Positions 24,395-35,456 of a stretch of DNA of 64,000 bases are shown here, piece after piece. The notes under the pieces were generated by a model. It ran no database searches. It worked only from the letters and a program-made list of their open reading frames with translations, and was not told where the DNA came from. Source of the stretch: Mesotaenium endlicherianum (Eukaryota; Streptophyta; Zygnematophyceae; Zygnematales; Mesotaeniaceae). The DNA is taken from positions 341,272 to 405,271 of the forward strand of contig WELA01011855.1 of assembly GCA_009602735.1 (NCBI GenBank), read 5' to 3'. The stretch's first letter is position 1. The number at the start of each line of letters is the position of its first letter. The position numbers were made by a program, and so were the translations under genes.

Positions 24395-25229
24395 ATTGTT
24401 TTCTGAGCGCGAAGCGCGTCCCCTGCTTTGAACCAATCACGTTTAAGATATTAACCCATAAACAAACCTGCATTCGCGTCAACCCCGACGAACGAGGTCG
24501 CAAGGGGAGATTAACTAAATCACAATTTCGACAACACCTTCCACGTCTCACAGGGACGTGAAGAAGGTGTGGGCCTTCAGAAAAAATCTGACGAAACCTG
24601 TGGGGGTAATTCCTCACAATAGTCTCCCATACGGGTTAACCCCAAGGGCCTTGCGACCCCGGGGTTCACCTCTCACGGGCCTACGGAGCCCGAGGGTGAA
24701 CAAACCCCAAAGTCGATCGCCGGGTTATTGATTTTGGTTTGGATTAACACGTGCTCCAAATCTCCCGCTTTTATGCACCAGATCCCTGCGCCATCTTGTC
24801 GGTGGCAAAATTTGGCCTCGATTGAAGCGACCAATTAAAAAAGTAAAACGGATTCTGATTGTCAGATTCTTTTTACAAGCGAGAACAACTTTGAATATCC
24901 TCTCGCTTTTGGAAACAGTCGGCGGCAAGCGACTTTAAAGTGTAGTGCTTAAAGTGGTCTATTCCGATTGGTTCGAGTATTTTTCAATTTTTCAGTTTTT
25001 CAATTTTTCAAAGGTGCATTTTGATTGGCCACTGATTTCGTCATTTGCTCTAACTCCGCTTGCACGCGGAGAATCAGACGGAGAATCTGTATTTTGAGCC
25101 GAAAAGTGGCGGAGTGAGGCCGAGGAATGCCTTTCTCCGCCTCCAACCCTCCGCTCAAATGTGGCGGAGAAATGGTCTTCTCCACCTTGAACTAGACTTA
25201 ACAAAAATGAGTTTTTGCACTACACCCGT

Positions 25230-27376
25230 CTTAGAGTGGAGAGAAAGGACCAGCCTTTAGAAGACAGCAAGAGTCAGTAATCCAGTCTACTGACTGTGAG
25301 GATGCTAGAGATAGTGAGTCGTTACTAGCTGCCTTCGTAGCAGGTATTATGGGTCCTGCTGAACTGGATTCACTATGCATGCCTGACAAACAGATAAAGG
25401 AGACCATTAGCAATATAGATCCCCAGAGAGTGCACACTCTGGATGGTCTTGTTCCACCTGATGCATGTCTAACATTTCTTTGCTAAGTCAGAAGAACAAT
25501 GCAAAAGTCAGGAAAAGTCAGTCCCACCTATTTTACTGCATTGTATGATTGCAGGTAAGAAGGTGAGGGCATTTGTTGACGGAGGGGCGTCACATACTTT
25601 TATCCTTAAGGACTTAGTTAAGCGGCTAAGGCTGCCTACTGTCAACCAAGAGAATATACAAAAATCCCTTGGAGATGCCTCAAGTATCCCGGGAGGAGTT
25701 ATAAGCAAGCCTATTGAGGTCCAGTTAGGTTCTAGCATTGCAATTCTAATTGAAACGCTTACAATTTGAGGTACTTAACACTGGCTTATATGATCTCGTG
25801 CTAGGAAAGTCTTGGCTTAACAGACATCAAGCTGAAGTGTGTTGAAGCAGAGGTACAAAAAAGTGAAAGGAGCCAGTGATGGGCAGACTAACCACCAGTG
25901 CTCTTCTTCTTGTCTTGTATGGATGGCAAATGAAGGAAAAGAAGAGGCTTCCAGGAGGATGCAAATTGCTGAATGCAATGGCGTTCATTGAAAGCTGGAA
26001 CCAGAAGGGAAGATATAATGTTCTGTTTGCTGCTAAAAGAGGTACCTTCTCAACTTGAAGAGGTGGTTGAGAAAAAGGTGAGCCCACCGGAGCACCCTAC
26101 TGCTGCAAAATTTTTCCTCAGCATACTGATATTTTTAATATGCCTCCAGGACTGCTCGCTAAGAGGAAAGTAGATCATAAAATTGATTTATTACCTGGGA
26201 GTCAGCCAGCTTGGCAACCCACCTATGGCTTGTCTTATATGGAGAGCGAAGAGTTGGAAACACACATTGCAGAGTTGGAGGAAAATGGTGATATTTTCCC
26301 CAGTGAATCATCTTATGGTGCACCCATCCTATTTGTTAAGAAGGAGGATGGTAGTATGTGATTGTGTGTGGATTACATAGCTCTGAACAAAATTACAGTA
26401 AAGAACAAGTATCCTTTACCCAGAATCAAGGACTTGCTTGATACCCTGTCTGGTGCTAAAGTATTCAGTGAGATAGATCTCAAGGGTGGTTATCATCAAA
26501 TCAGAATTGCTGAGGGAGATGAACACAAAATTGCCTTCTGCACACGTTATGGACACTATGAGTTTAATGTGATGCCACTTGGACTGACTAATGCTCCTGC
26601 AACCTTCATGGGTGCTGTGAATGACATTTTCAGGCCTTGCTTGGATAAGGTTGTGCAAGTCTTCTTGGATGATATTTTAATTTTCTCTAAAAATGAAGCT
26701 CAGCATGCTGAGCACTAAAAGACAGTCATGGACAGTCTAAGAAGGCATCAGTTATATGCCTAAATGAGCAAGTGTGATTTTCTTCAAGGAAAGTATTGAA
26801 TTCTTGGGCCACGTTGTCAGTAAAGAAGGCATCAGTGTGGACTCTAAGAAAGTCCAGACCATACGGGACTGGCCAGTACCACAGTCTGTCTTGGAAGTTA
26901 GATCCTTCCTTGAGTTGGCTAACTACTACAAGAGATTCATTGAGAATTATTCTATAAAGGCCAGTAAATTGACTGACCTTAAGAAGGACATAGGGTATGT
27001 GTGGGGGGGAGAGCAGCAAGCTGCCTTTCAGACCCTTAAAGATACCCTCTGTTTTGCCCCAGTCATAGCTGTGTATGACCCCAGCAAACCTTTGCTGGTG
27101 GTTACTGATGCTTCTAACTTTGCCATGGGTGCTATTTTGTTGCAGCCTGCTGACAAAACCACACAGGATGGTAAGGTAAAGCAGGAGTGGCACCCTGTGC
27201 TGTATGAGTCTATGAAATTCAACCCAGCTGAAATTAACTATTCTGTGCATGATAAAGAGCTGTTGGCTATCATTCATGTGCTCAAACAATGGAGAGCATA
27301 CTTACATGGTAAAGCTTTTAAGGTGATTACAGATCATCTAGCTCTGACTCACTTTCAGAAGAAGTCCAAGCTGTCG
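25230..27376 (+). pseudogene. Element B protease, reverse transcriptase and RNase H remains
   Basis: A protease stretch V-D-G-G-A-S-H-T-F-I lies near 25574-25605. Reverse transcriptase runs about 26150-26760 with [10 protein letters not shown] near 26658-26690 as the active site. RNase H follows to 27376 ([10 protein letters not shown] near 27100). There it is interrupted by the X-family solo LTR. The frame carries several interruptions. Confidence 0.85.
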
Positions 27377-27381
27377 AGAAG

Positions 27382-28317
27382 TGTTACGTTTCTGCTTTTC
27401 GAGAGGATCTTTCCTCGGTATTCAAGGAATTCAAGTGGAAGGAAAATCTGTATAATTGTGCAAATCGACGAATACTCGAAAGAGCGAAAATGTAAACTAA
27501 CGTAGAATGTGTGCTTGTGAGAGTTGCACTCACAATGACTCTACAGGTATTTATACCTGCACAACATGAGGCACTGGAGTGCTTCGAGTCACCACCTAGG
27601 GCACTGGTTCATGTTCAACGAAAACGGTCGAAGGGACGTGTCCCATTCGACCGAATGCTCGAAACGCGCCGTTTGGCGGTTTGGAGACTTTTCAATGGTT
27701 TTCAGAAAACCGGTTCGCGCCAAACGGGCGTTTTTGCGTTCTCGCGACTTTTCGAAAAGTCGCGACTGTTCGCGGAGTCGCGTTCAAATAATTACGTCAT
27801 GAACCAGGCGTTACGAATAACTACTTGGCCAATTGGTTTAGGTGTGAACGTTTCAAACGACAAGTCGTGGGTTCGAATCTGCGTCGATGCAAAGCGACTT
27901 TGCATATTTCGTTTCGTTTGTCTTTACGACAATTTGTTCGTATCTTGATACGACGGTCTGTTCGTATTAACGACTGGTCGTAAATTTGAAATCTGTGATT
28001 GTGCATTGTCGAAATAATGACAATCAAATCAACTTAATCAATCAATGATTTAATAAGTTATCATCTCACAATTAATCAAAGTAACTTTATGAATAATTAT
28101 GTCATACTTTTGCGAAGTAGTCGAGTTACGTTACGACGCTTTTTGCAATAGTATCTCGGTCGTTTCGCCACTCGACCAGGAATTAATCGGCACACACGTG
28201 TGGCGAATAATTGAATATGATGCAATCATTTATCAAATAATATGATAAATAGTATAACGTACTTTAGGTAATTGGGAAAACGTCCCAAATACGCCTAAAA
28301 TAGCTCGGATCGTTACA
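27382..28317 (-). mobile_element. Solo LTR of family X (936 bp) inserted in the RNase H region of element B
   Basis: It begins TGTTACG and ends CGTTACA on the plus strand, and is flanked by a perfect 5-bp duplication AGAAG (27377-27381 and 28318-28322). The sequence matches the reverse complement of the X LTR at 34468-35456. A lone LTR with an intact target duplication is the usual product of LTR-LTR recombination. Confidence 0.9.
27824..27883 (+). repeat. tRNA-like module inside the X LTR
   Basis: Contains an A-box-like tggccaattggt and a B-box-like gggttcgaatc spaced about as in a tRNA gene, with an anticodon-arm-like palindrome between them (aacgtttcaaacga). The second X LTR keeps the same module at 34949-35006. 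It looks tRNA-derived, as in a SINE, and is not a normal tRNA gene because an acceptor stem is not evident. Confidence 0.5.
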
Positions 28318-29793
28318 AGAAGGGAGACCCGCTAGAGCCAGATGCTGGAGCAGTTCCAAGTCCGGACTGACTACAAACCAGGGAAGTTGAATCCTGCTGA
28401 TGCACTCTCTAGAAGACCTGACTTGCAAGAAAGGAACTTTAGTCAGCAAAGGGAGGGGTCCGGGTAACTGAAACCACTTCAGGCAGGCTGGAGCTGGTCA
28501 TTCCTAACAACTTGGAAATAAGGTCACTCTTAATGAGTCAAGCACATGACAATTTACTGGATGGGCATTTGGGGCAGGCCAAAAATGTTGGCAAACTAGC
28601 AGAACATTATCACTGGGAGGGGTTGCCTCGGGAGGTCTTAAAATATGTTAAGTCTTGTGTTCAGTGTCAAAAAAATAAGTCTAGGCACACACCACCCGGG
28701 GGACTATTACAACCACTACCCATCCCAGTTGGATGCTGGGAAACGATATCCATGGACTGGGTGGTGACACTACCAAGAATTGCCAATGGGCATGATCTTA
28801 TACCGGTAGTAGTGCATAAACTAACAAAAATGGTCATTTTCATCCCCACCATTGTCAAAGTAACTACACTCAAAACTGCGAGAGAGCTCTACAACCATGT
28901 AGTATGCCAACATGGGCTACCCTCTAAGATTATCTCAGACAGAGGCTCCAAATTTTCCTCTAAGATCTGGAAAGATTTAATGCAGTTAATGGGAGTCAAA
29001 CAGCTGCTCAGCACAGCAAACTACCCTCAAACTGATGGGCAGTCTGAAAGAACTAATCGAGTTCTACAAGAGGTGCTGAGAGCATATATTAACCAAAAAC
29101 AAGATAATTGGGATGACCTGTTGCATCACATTCACTTTGTGATCAACAGTGCGGTGCACGCGTCAACAGGATAGACTCCTTTTGAACTCAGTCTGGGTAG
29201 AGTCATTAAGTCTCCTTTAGATGTGCTAGGGGAGTCTTTACCTCACCCTGAGGGGATGGACAATTTGGTGTCTCTCCAGTTAACGCAGGAGTTTGCTGAC
29301 ACCCTGTCAAAAGTCCAACACAATTTACACAAAGCCCAAGAAAATCAACAAAAATACGCTAATCAACACCGTCGGGAGCTGACATTTTCAAAGGGCGATT
29401 TGGTCAAATTGCATTCTCAACACCTGCACCTGCCTGGTGTGGTCAAGAAAAGTCTTGGTCCGGTCTGTGTCAGTCCATATTCGGCGGTGCGCCATGTCGG
29501 TCAGAATGCTTACAAACTGAACATGTCAGCGAAATACAAGGGTCACCCAGTCTTTAATGTCTCTTTCCTAAGATTATGCATCAAGGGTGACATGCTGTTC
29601 ACAGGTCGGTTACCTATCCAACCGGGACCAGTCCCCGCTGTCCGGGAAGGTGAACGTGAGGAATATGAGGTTGATGAGATTTTAGACGCTCGCTCTGTTT
29701 GTCGATCATCTAAATATGTCATGAAATACTAGTTCGATGTAAGGGCTACGATGCCTCTGGGAACACCTGGAAATTGAAGGACCATTAGACCAA
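28318..29793 (+). pseudogene. Element B integrase and chromodomain remains
   Basis: The segment opens with the RNase H tail. The integrase zinc head is near 28530-28690 (S-C-V-Q-C-Q-K-N) and the catalytic core near 28720-29170. The C-terminal region is near 29220-29550, and the start of a chromodomain near 29660-29790. It is interrupted at 29793 by an LTR of the methyltransferase family. Confidence 0.85.
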
Positions 29794-30776
29794 TGTTATG
29801 ATTTATTGAGTCAAGGTTGTCGCCCAAAACCGAGCTCCACATGTGTGAACCATCAACCTAGGAAGGCCGACTTTGCATAGACTTTACGCATCCATACGTT
29901 GACCTTTTCTCAATTTCCAAGTCACCAAAGTGTAGCGCAACAAGTCACCTTCCGAATGGCACCGGGTTCGCGTCACTTGGTCAAGTATCGAGCGAGATAT
30001 GAGCGATCTAGTCCGCGTCACCTACCGGCCCCTAGCGGATCCTCACCAAAGGGCAATTTGTGTTTCAATGTGCCCAAGGGACACATTCTTGCCTATTTGT
30101 GACCCCTAAAACCCCTAGCTTGTGCGCACAAATCCGCAAGCCCCCTAGAGCACACATACCTTGCATTTCCATAGTATAAGTGCATCATTGAGGCTATAAC
30201 TAGGTGATTGCATCAACTACGCCTAGAGGAAGCTTCCTCAAGTTTCAGATCTTTGTTTGAGGTGCTATCTAGGTAGAATCACCCGAGGTAAGCTCCACCA
30301 ATGAGAGACACATAGCATATTCTACATGCCTTGCTTTGATTGGATTGAGTTATGCTTAGCCTATAGGAGTGCTAGTACATGCCTTGTACACATTAGTGGA
30401 CATAGGAGAGCCTCCTAGAGGGACTAGATGCATTGGACTCGCCGCATACCCCGGCGGATTTCCAGGAGTATAAGTACCAGAGATGTCCCTAGAGAGACAT
30501 CTTCTTAGAAGTCCATTATGCGAGATGTAAGTAACAGAGATTATCAGTAAAGCTTACACTTTTATCTCTTGTGTTTTCAGGACCACTTAGTTACTCTCTT
30601 GTGAAGAGCAAGCCCTCCTGGCTTCCAGTCACTTGAAGAACTTCACAAGTGGTGAGCAAAGTCACAGCTTAAACCCTTGCATGGGACTACTCTTGAAGAT
30701 CATGATGTGCTTCCAGTGATCTTTTGGGCCATACTTCATTAGTTGTTTTCTTACCAATTTTACAATTTTGAGGTGC
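29794..30776 (+). repeat. 5' LTR (partial) of a methyltransferase-family element
   Basis: Begins TGTTATGATTTATTGAG. It runs parallel to 59321-60315 with only about 1-2% difference by eye, and more distantly to 47099-48105. It does not include the TATA-bearing last ~140 bp found in the two 3' LTRs. Confidence 0.75.
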
Positions 30777-30850
30777 CCACTCTGGAGAGTACACACCCTT
30801 ACTTCTAAAAAGATCTCTCTTTGCCTTCACGCAATTAGAATCTTCAGCAT

Positions 30851-33163
30851 ATGCCTACCCGTAGTGGGCTTTCTTATCAGCCTTTCTACAAAGGGGTTAG
30901 TGAGGGAGACTCAGACTCAGATCTCAGTACTATCACTGAAACCTCTGAAAGAGATCATCTTGCTCTACAGCAACCTGCAGTACTCACTGAGCCATCATCC
31001 CAGTGGCCTCACTACGACACCTGGTACCCTATGGCAGGTGATCAAGAGGTCAAGACTGAGAGGTCCGCCTATCGCTTCAGCGGCAGGCCAGGCACTTGTG
31101 ACTTGGAAGGTACCATCTCGGAGTTTCAGGCTGACTTCGCGGCGGCAAGGCTCAAGACGCCAGCGCTGACAAAGCGTGACGTCTTTGACACGCTTATGCG
31201 TTACCTCTCTCACGAGGCCCGCGACACCTTCTGTGAGAAGGAAGCCGAGCTTTGAGCCCGCACCGAACTCGTGGGAGACCCGCCAGTGGCTACTCTTCTA
31301 GCCGACCCAATTCAAGCCTTCTGGGACATCCTCAAGAGAGAGTTCCAGACCGCTACTGAAGAGAAGGTGTACGAGCTGCACCACTTCGTCCGCCGCAGGA
31401 ACGAGACCATTCGCATGATGTACCGGCGCTTGACGCACCTACGACAAGACGTGGGCACTGTCACTAATCGAGAGGCGACAGAGATCTTCTTGCGCGCCGT
31501 TGAGCCACGACTGAGGGAGAGGGCTGTTGTCCCCCTCGTCGACCGCCTCGACTCTGAGTACTCTCTGGAGCAGGTCTACCTCTCCGTTGAGAAGCAGAGC
31601 TTGGCCGCCGCACGGAGCAACATCAGCGACCGTGTGGGGCTAGCATCCACGGGCGTGCGACAGGAGGCCTCATTGCTGCCATCTTCCTTGATGCGCACGA
31701 CGCCTCCCCGTCAGCCCCAGCAACAGCAGCAGCAGCCTCAGCGCTCTCAGCTGCCTCAGCAGACACAGCAGCGCACAGCTTCGCGTGGCCGCACCTCCAT
31801 GGCCGCCTCAACGAGCGAACCCTGTTGGTCTTGCGGAAAGACGGGCCATTTTTGCCGTGACTGCACGCTTGCGCAGAACGGCAAGCCCGGTGACTGCACC
31901 TACTGTGGCAAGGCCGGCCACCTGCAGGTCGTATGCCTGCAGAAGAAGCGCGACACCGAGAATGGGCGCGCTCGCAACGGCCCGACGCCCGCCGCAGGAC
32001 ACAAAGACGCGCGCAACCCTTGTACGGGTGGACGCGCCGCGATGACGGCAGCAGCGGCTACGACAGACGCCGCGCTGACCCCTGGCGCCGACTACGTCAG
32101 CTTCAACGACGTCAGCGACGCTCTCGTGGAGGCCAACGCGGAGATCGCAAGGCTCCGCAATTACCTAGCCGCCGACAGTTACGACGCATGCGGAGCCGTC
32201 TTCGCACCCGTACCGGCGAGAGAGGCAGCAACCCCGCCAGCATGCCTCGGCACAGCCCCTGTGCGCACACCGGGTGCCAACACGTGGCAGCCCCGGACGC
32301 TGCCCCGTGATGCAGCTGCATCGCTGCAGCCGGACGCGCGTCCGCACGCCGGCGAAGTACGCGAGACGAGAGCTGAACGCGCCCGCACAGTTGCCTCTGC
32401 CGGCCCTGCACAGGCCCGCGCAGTTGCCCTCGCCAGTCTTGCACGCGTCACGCTGACATCTGTCAGCGGCGACAGCACAGTGCCTGACAGTCTGCCAGCT
32501 GGCAGGCTGCAGGACGGCGCGACCTCGTCAACGCCCACCGCCGATACAGCCGCGGAAGTGCCTGCAAACGCGCCAGCGCCGTCAGCGCCAGCGCCGGCAT
32601 TACCGCTGGTCTGCACCGCACGGCTGTCACCAGCCCAGCCGTCCCCAGCTTGCGCGGGGACAGTGGGTGCAACACGGCCGCTGCGCCAACCGGACAGTGT
32701 CGCTGCAACCACCTGCGTCTTGCGCAGATCGACCCCGTGCGCACATCTGCGCACATGCCAGTCCGGCTGCCCCCTGCAGGCCGTGTCACGCCACAGGTGT
32801 CAGCAGGAGCCGCCACCTGTCACGCTTACGGCAGGCGAGGCCGCTCCCGCCAGCCGCCGCACGCTCGCGTCCGCACGCACGTCTCGTCACCCGCTGCGGT
32901 CCACGCTACGCAGCCGGCAATATGACTACGGCCTCGCAATCGCAGCAGCGCTCGTGCCCGGCAGCCGCTCACACGCGTCGCCACTTGGCACGCGCACACG
33001 GCCCGGTACGGACCGCACAGATCAGGCCCGCGCAACCGCCACCCTCAGTCAGGGGGGGGCATTTCTGACTACGCTGTGCGTCCGGATTCCCAGACGGGGC
33101 AAAGCCGGCACACGCACACAGCCAGGGCCTAAACTCTGGTCGCGCGCAAAACCCCAGCTGTAG
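30851..33163 (+). pseudogene. Gag of the methyltransferase family (two CCHC knuckles)
   Basis: Starts M-P-T-R-S-G-L-S-Y. A capsid-like region (about 31080-31620) contains F-W-D-I-L-K-R-E-F and a Gln-rich linker follows. Two CCHC zinc knuckles, C-W-S-C-G-K-T-G-H and C-T-Y-C-G-K-A-G-H, lie near 31825-31940 and would bind genomic RNA. Downstream the protein turns into a long Ala/Pro/Arg/Thr-rich tail. G+C content is much higher here than in the LTR, as in the other coding parts of this family. The frame is interrupted at least once. Confidence 0.75.
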
Positions 33164-33672
33164 CGCGCGTCTCGCTGCCGGGGTCCCGCCGAACGCACGC
33201 GCCGAAGGGGGCGCGCCACGTACTTCATGCCAGGTAGGCAAGTCCGACGCCGGCACTCGCCAGACAAGACGCGCCAGAGCTGCCAAGATTCCCCAAGGGG
33301 CACCACCTGGCGGCCCCCTGACAGCGGCAGCAGCAGCGCACGTCTGCTGCGCACACGTGCCGCCACTTGGCACGCACGCGCAGCCCGGTCCAGCCAGCAC
33401 GCATCTGGCGCAGACGGCCGGCACTACCAGCCAAGGACGGGCATCTTTGACTGCGTTGCACGGCGGGATTTCCGGTCTAAGCGCCGACGGAGCCCGCCAG
33501 ACACCAGGCAGCCGGGGCTTAAACCCTGGCCGCACACAAAACCCCAGCGCCAGCGCTATCTGCGCTACCGGGGTTCTTGCGTGCGCGCGTATCGGGACAG
33601 TCGCACCGCGAGCGTCGCACGCGGCAGCCGGGGAGGACGCTGCCACCGCATTAGCGACGCGGCAACGTCCCA

Positions 33673-34340
33673 TTAGGAGCGTTCAGGGGGCGCCACTTGG
33701 CAGCCCCTTGGCAGCCGCGCCAGCCACAGCTGTGCCAGCTGCAGCCGCACCGTCCGCGGCAGCAGCTGGGCCAGCAACGCCCGCGTCACCTGCGCCAGCA
33801 GCAGGTGCGCTTGCAGCGAGTGTGTCAGCTGCGACAACAGCAGCCGCACCAGCAGCAGCTGCGCCTGTTGCAGGCGCGACGGCAGCAGCCGTGCCAGCAA
33901 CAGCTGCGCCAGCAGCAGCTGTGCCTGTTGCACATGCACCGGCAGCAGCCGCACCTGCCGAAGCCACGTCAGCGGTGCCAGCAGTATCCACAGCAGCCCC
34001 TAATTTGGCTGCGCCAGCAGCGCCTGCTCCAGCTGCTCCAGCAGGGTCTGCAACAGCTCCAGCACCAGCGGCGCCAGCAGCCGCTGTGTCAGCTGCGGCC
34101 ACGTCAGCCGCGACGGCAGCAGTCGCGNNNNNNNNNNNNNNNNNNNNNNNNNNCCCAGCGGCGTCAGCAGCTGTGCCAGCAGCGCCCGCGTCAGCTGCGC
34201 CAGCAGCAGTTGCGCTAGCAGCGTCGGTGACAGCTGCGCCGTCAGCCGCTGCGCCAGCCTTGCCGTCAGCTCTCGCGGCGCTTGCGCTCGCAGATGCGCT
34301 CGCCTCCGCCGCATCCGCACCAGGGCCAGCAGCAGCGCCC
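33673..34340. repeat. GCN-rich low-complexity tract in the gag tail, with an assembly gap
   Basis: Dominated by gcagc/gccag words that read as Ala- and Pro-rich sequence in one frame and as Gln- or Leu-rich in others. Twenty-six unresolved bases lie at 34128-34153. Long open frames on both strands are products of composition only. Confidence 0.8.
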
Positions 34341-34467
34341 GCATGGTTATTATTCGATGCAATCCTCCTTCGCTCGAACTGTGTTTCACTCTCGCTACGG
34401 GCAAGTATTAACACAGAATACTTAAAAGACGATGCTTAATGCGAACGTTCTTTTAAGGGGGGATGAG

Positions 34468-35456
34468 TGTAACGATCTGAGCTTTTTTGGCGCATTTAGA
34501 ACGTTTTTCTAATTACCTAAAAGACGTCATACTTTATTTTGTATAAGATTGCATGTTTAGGGAATTATTTTGACACAAACGTGTGTCGACTAATTCCTGG
34601 TTGATTGGCGAAACGACCCGAATACTATTGCAAAAGGCATCGTAAAGTAATTTGATTACTTTGCAAAAGTGTAGTGTAATTAATTACAAAGTAGTTTGAT
34701 TAATTATGGCGGAATAACTTAATCAATTATGGATTGATCAACTTATTTTGACTGTCACTATCTGGGATATTAACAGTCATTGTTTTCGGTTAACGACGCG
34801 TCGCTAACCCGAAAGAAAACACCAAGTTGTGGCCCAAGGGAGCCACCGGTCGGAATCAAACCCGCGACTTCCCGGTCGTTGCGTCGCGATTCCGAAAATA
34901 GTCATAAAGTCAAACAAAACTTAATATGCAAAATTACTTTGCATTTTGGCAGATTCGAACCCGCGACCTTTCGTTTAAAACGTTCACACCTAATCGATTG
35001 GCCAAAGTAATTACAATAACTACCGGATCATGTCGAATGAATCTGTAGGCAACCGCGCGAACAATCGCGACTTTTCAGAAAGTCGCGCGAACGCGAAAAC
35101 GCCCGTCTGGGGTATAACGGTTTTTCGAAAACCGTCGAAAAGTCTCCTAAAGGCCAAACGGCGCGCTAGGAGCATTCGGCCGAATTGGTTATGTCCTATT
35201 CAACCGTTTTTTGTTGAACATGAACCAGTGCCCTAGGTGGTGAGTTGAAGCACTCCAGTGCCTCACGTTGTGCAAGTATATATACTTGCAAGAGTCATTG
35301 TGAGTGCAACTCTCACAAGCACAAATTCTATTAGTTTTCATTTTCGCTTTCACAAGGATTGTGCATTTTCTCGAAGTTATCGTTATTTCTTTCTGCTAAT
35401 ATTAAATAATCCTTGAATACCGAGCAAAGATCCTTGTGGAAAGCAAAAACGTTACA
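34468..35456 (+). repeat. 3' LTR of a family X element (989 bp)
   Basis: Starts TGTAACGATC and ends AACGTTACA. A purine tract (ttttaaggggggatgag, about 34451-34467) lies just before it, so it is the 3' LTR of an element whose body is not in place here. It interrupts the LTR of the minus-strand B relative that continues at 35457. No target duplication is visible, as expected for one end only. Confidence 0.82.
34949..35006 (-). repeat. tRNA-like module inside the X LTR (second copy)
   Basis: In the minus sense it shows an A-box-like tggccaatcgat and a B-box-like gggttcgaatc at near-tRNA spacing. A further B-box-like word lies near 34850-34870. Confidence 0.5.

Larger units (their letters stand above)
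19345..25225. mobile_element. Insert in element B: candidate DNA transposon or MITE-like block, itself split by element C
   Basis: This block separates the gag and protease of element B. With element C removed, about 1.65 kb remains (19345-20159 plus 24395-25225) with no coding capacity recognised. The two flanks carry inverted similarity: a ggcggagaaaagg...ccgccaca stretch near 19439-19475 matches, in reverse complement, a stretch near 25155-25186. This suggests subterminal inverted repeats of a non-coding DNA transposon. Exact termini and target duplication could not be fixed. Confidence 0.4.
17148..29793 (+). mobile_element. Element B: Ty3/gypsy chromovirus with nested insertions
   Basis: Fossil LTR retrotransposon in sense orientation: 5' LTR 17148-17889, primer site 17891, gag 17920-19330, protease to RNase H about 25230-27376, integrase and chromodomain 28318-29793. 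Its coding sequence is interrupted by a 5.9-kb block (about 19345-25225) and by a solo LTR (27382-28317). At 29793 it is interrupted again by the 30.7-kb nest; matching chromodomain-end sequence reappears at 60470. Apart from the insertions the frame has many interruptions, so it is an old, dead copy. Element C and the 35457-37720 fragment are relatives on the other strand. Confidence 0.88.
29794..34340 (+). mobile_element. Methyltransferase-family element, 5' part (LTR, leader, gag)
   Basis: The LTR-like sequence (29794 to about 30776) is followed by a short leader and a gag frame. The LTR is nearly identical to the one at 59321, which suggests one young insertion whose two ends now lie 30 kb apart, with other elements in between. 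The four bases before it (ccaa, 29790-29793) match the four after 60469. The shared gag Ala-rich segments link it to the minus-strand piece at 61296-64000. Broken, with a small number of interruptions. Confidence 0.75.

Noticed and set aside
25201-25235. CACTA-type transposon end (gcactaca)
   Set aside because: The word is in the wrong orientation for a right end and has no matching partner at the left border.
27824-27883. A functional tRNA gene
   Set aside because: A and B boxes are present, but no convincing acceptor stem can be paired, and the module lies inside an LTR repeated elsewhere.
33683-34414. Long Ala-rich open frames on both strands
   Set aside because: GCN-rich low-complexity DNA stays open in several frames on both strands, and an assembly gap lies within it. 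Only the plus-strand reading fits the gag of the family.
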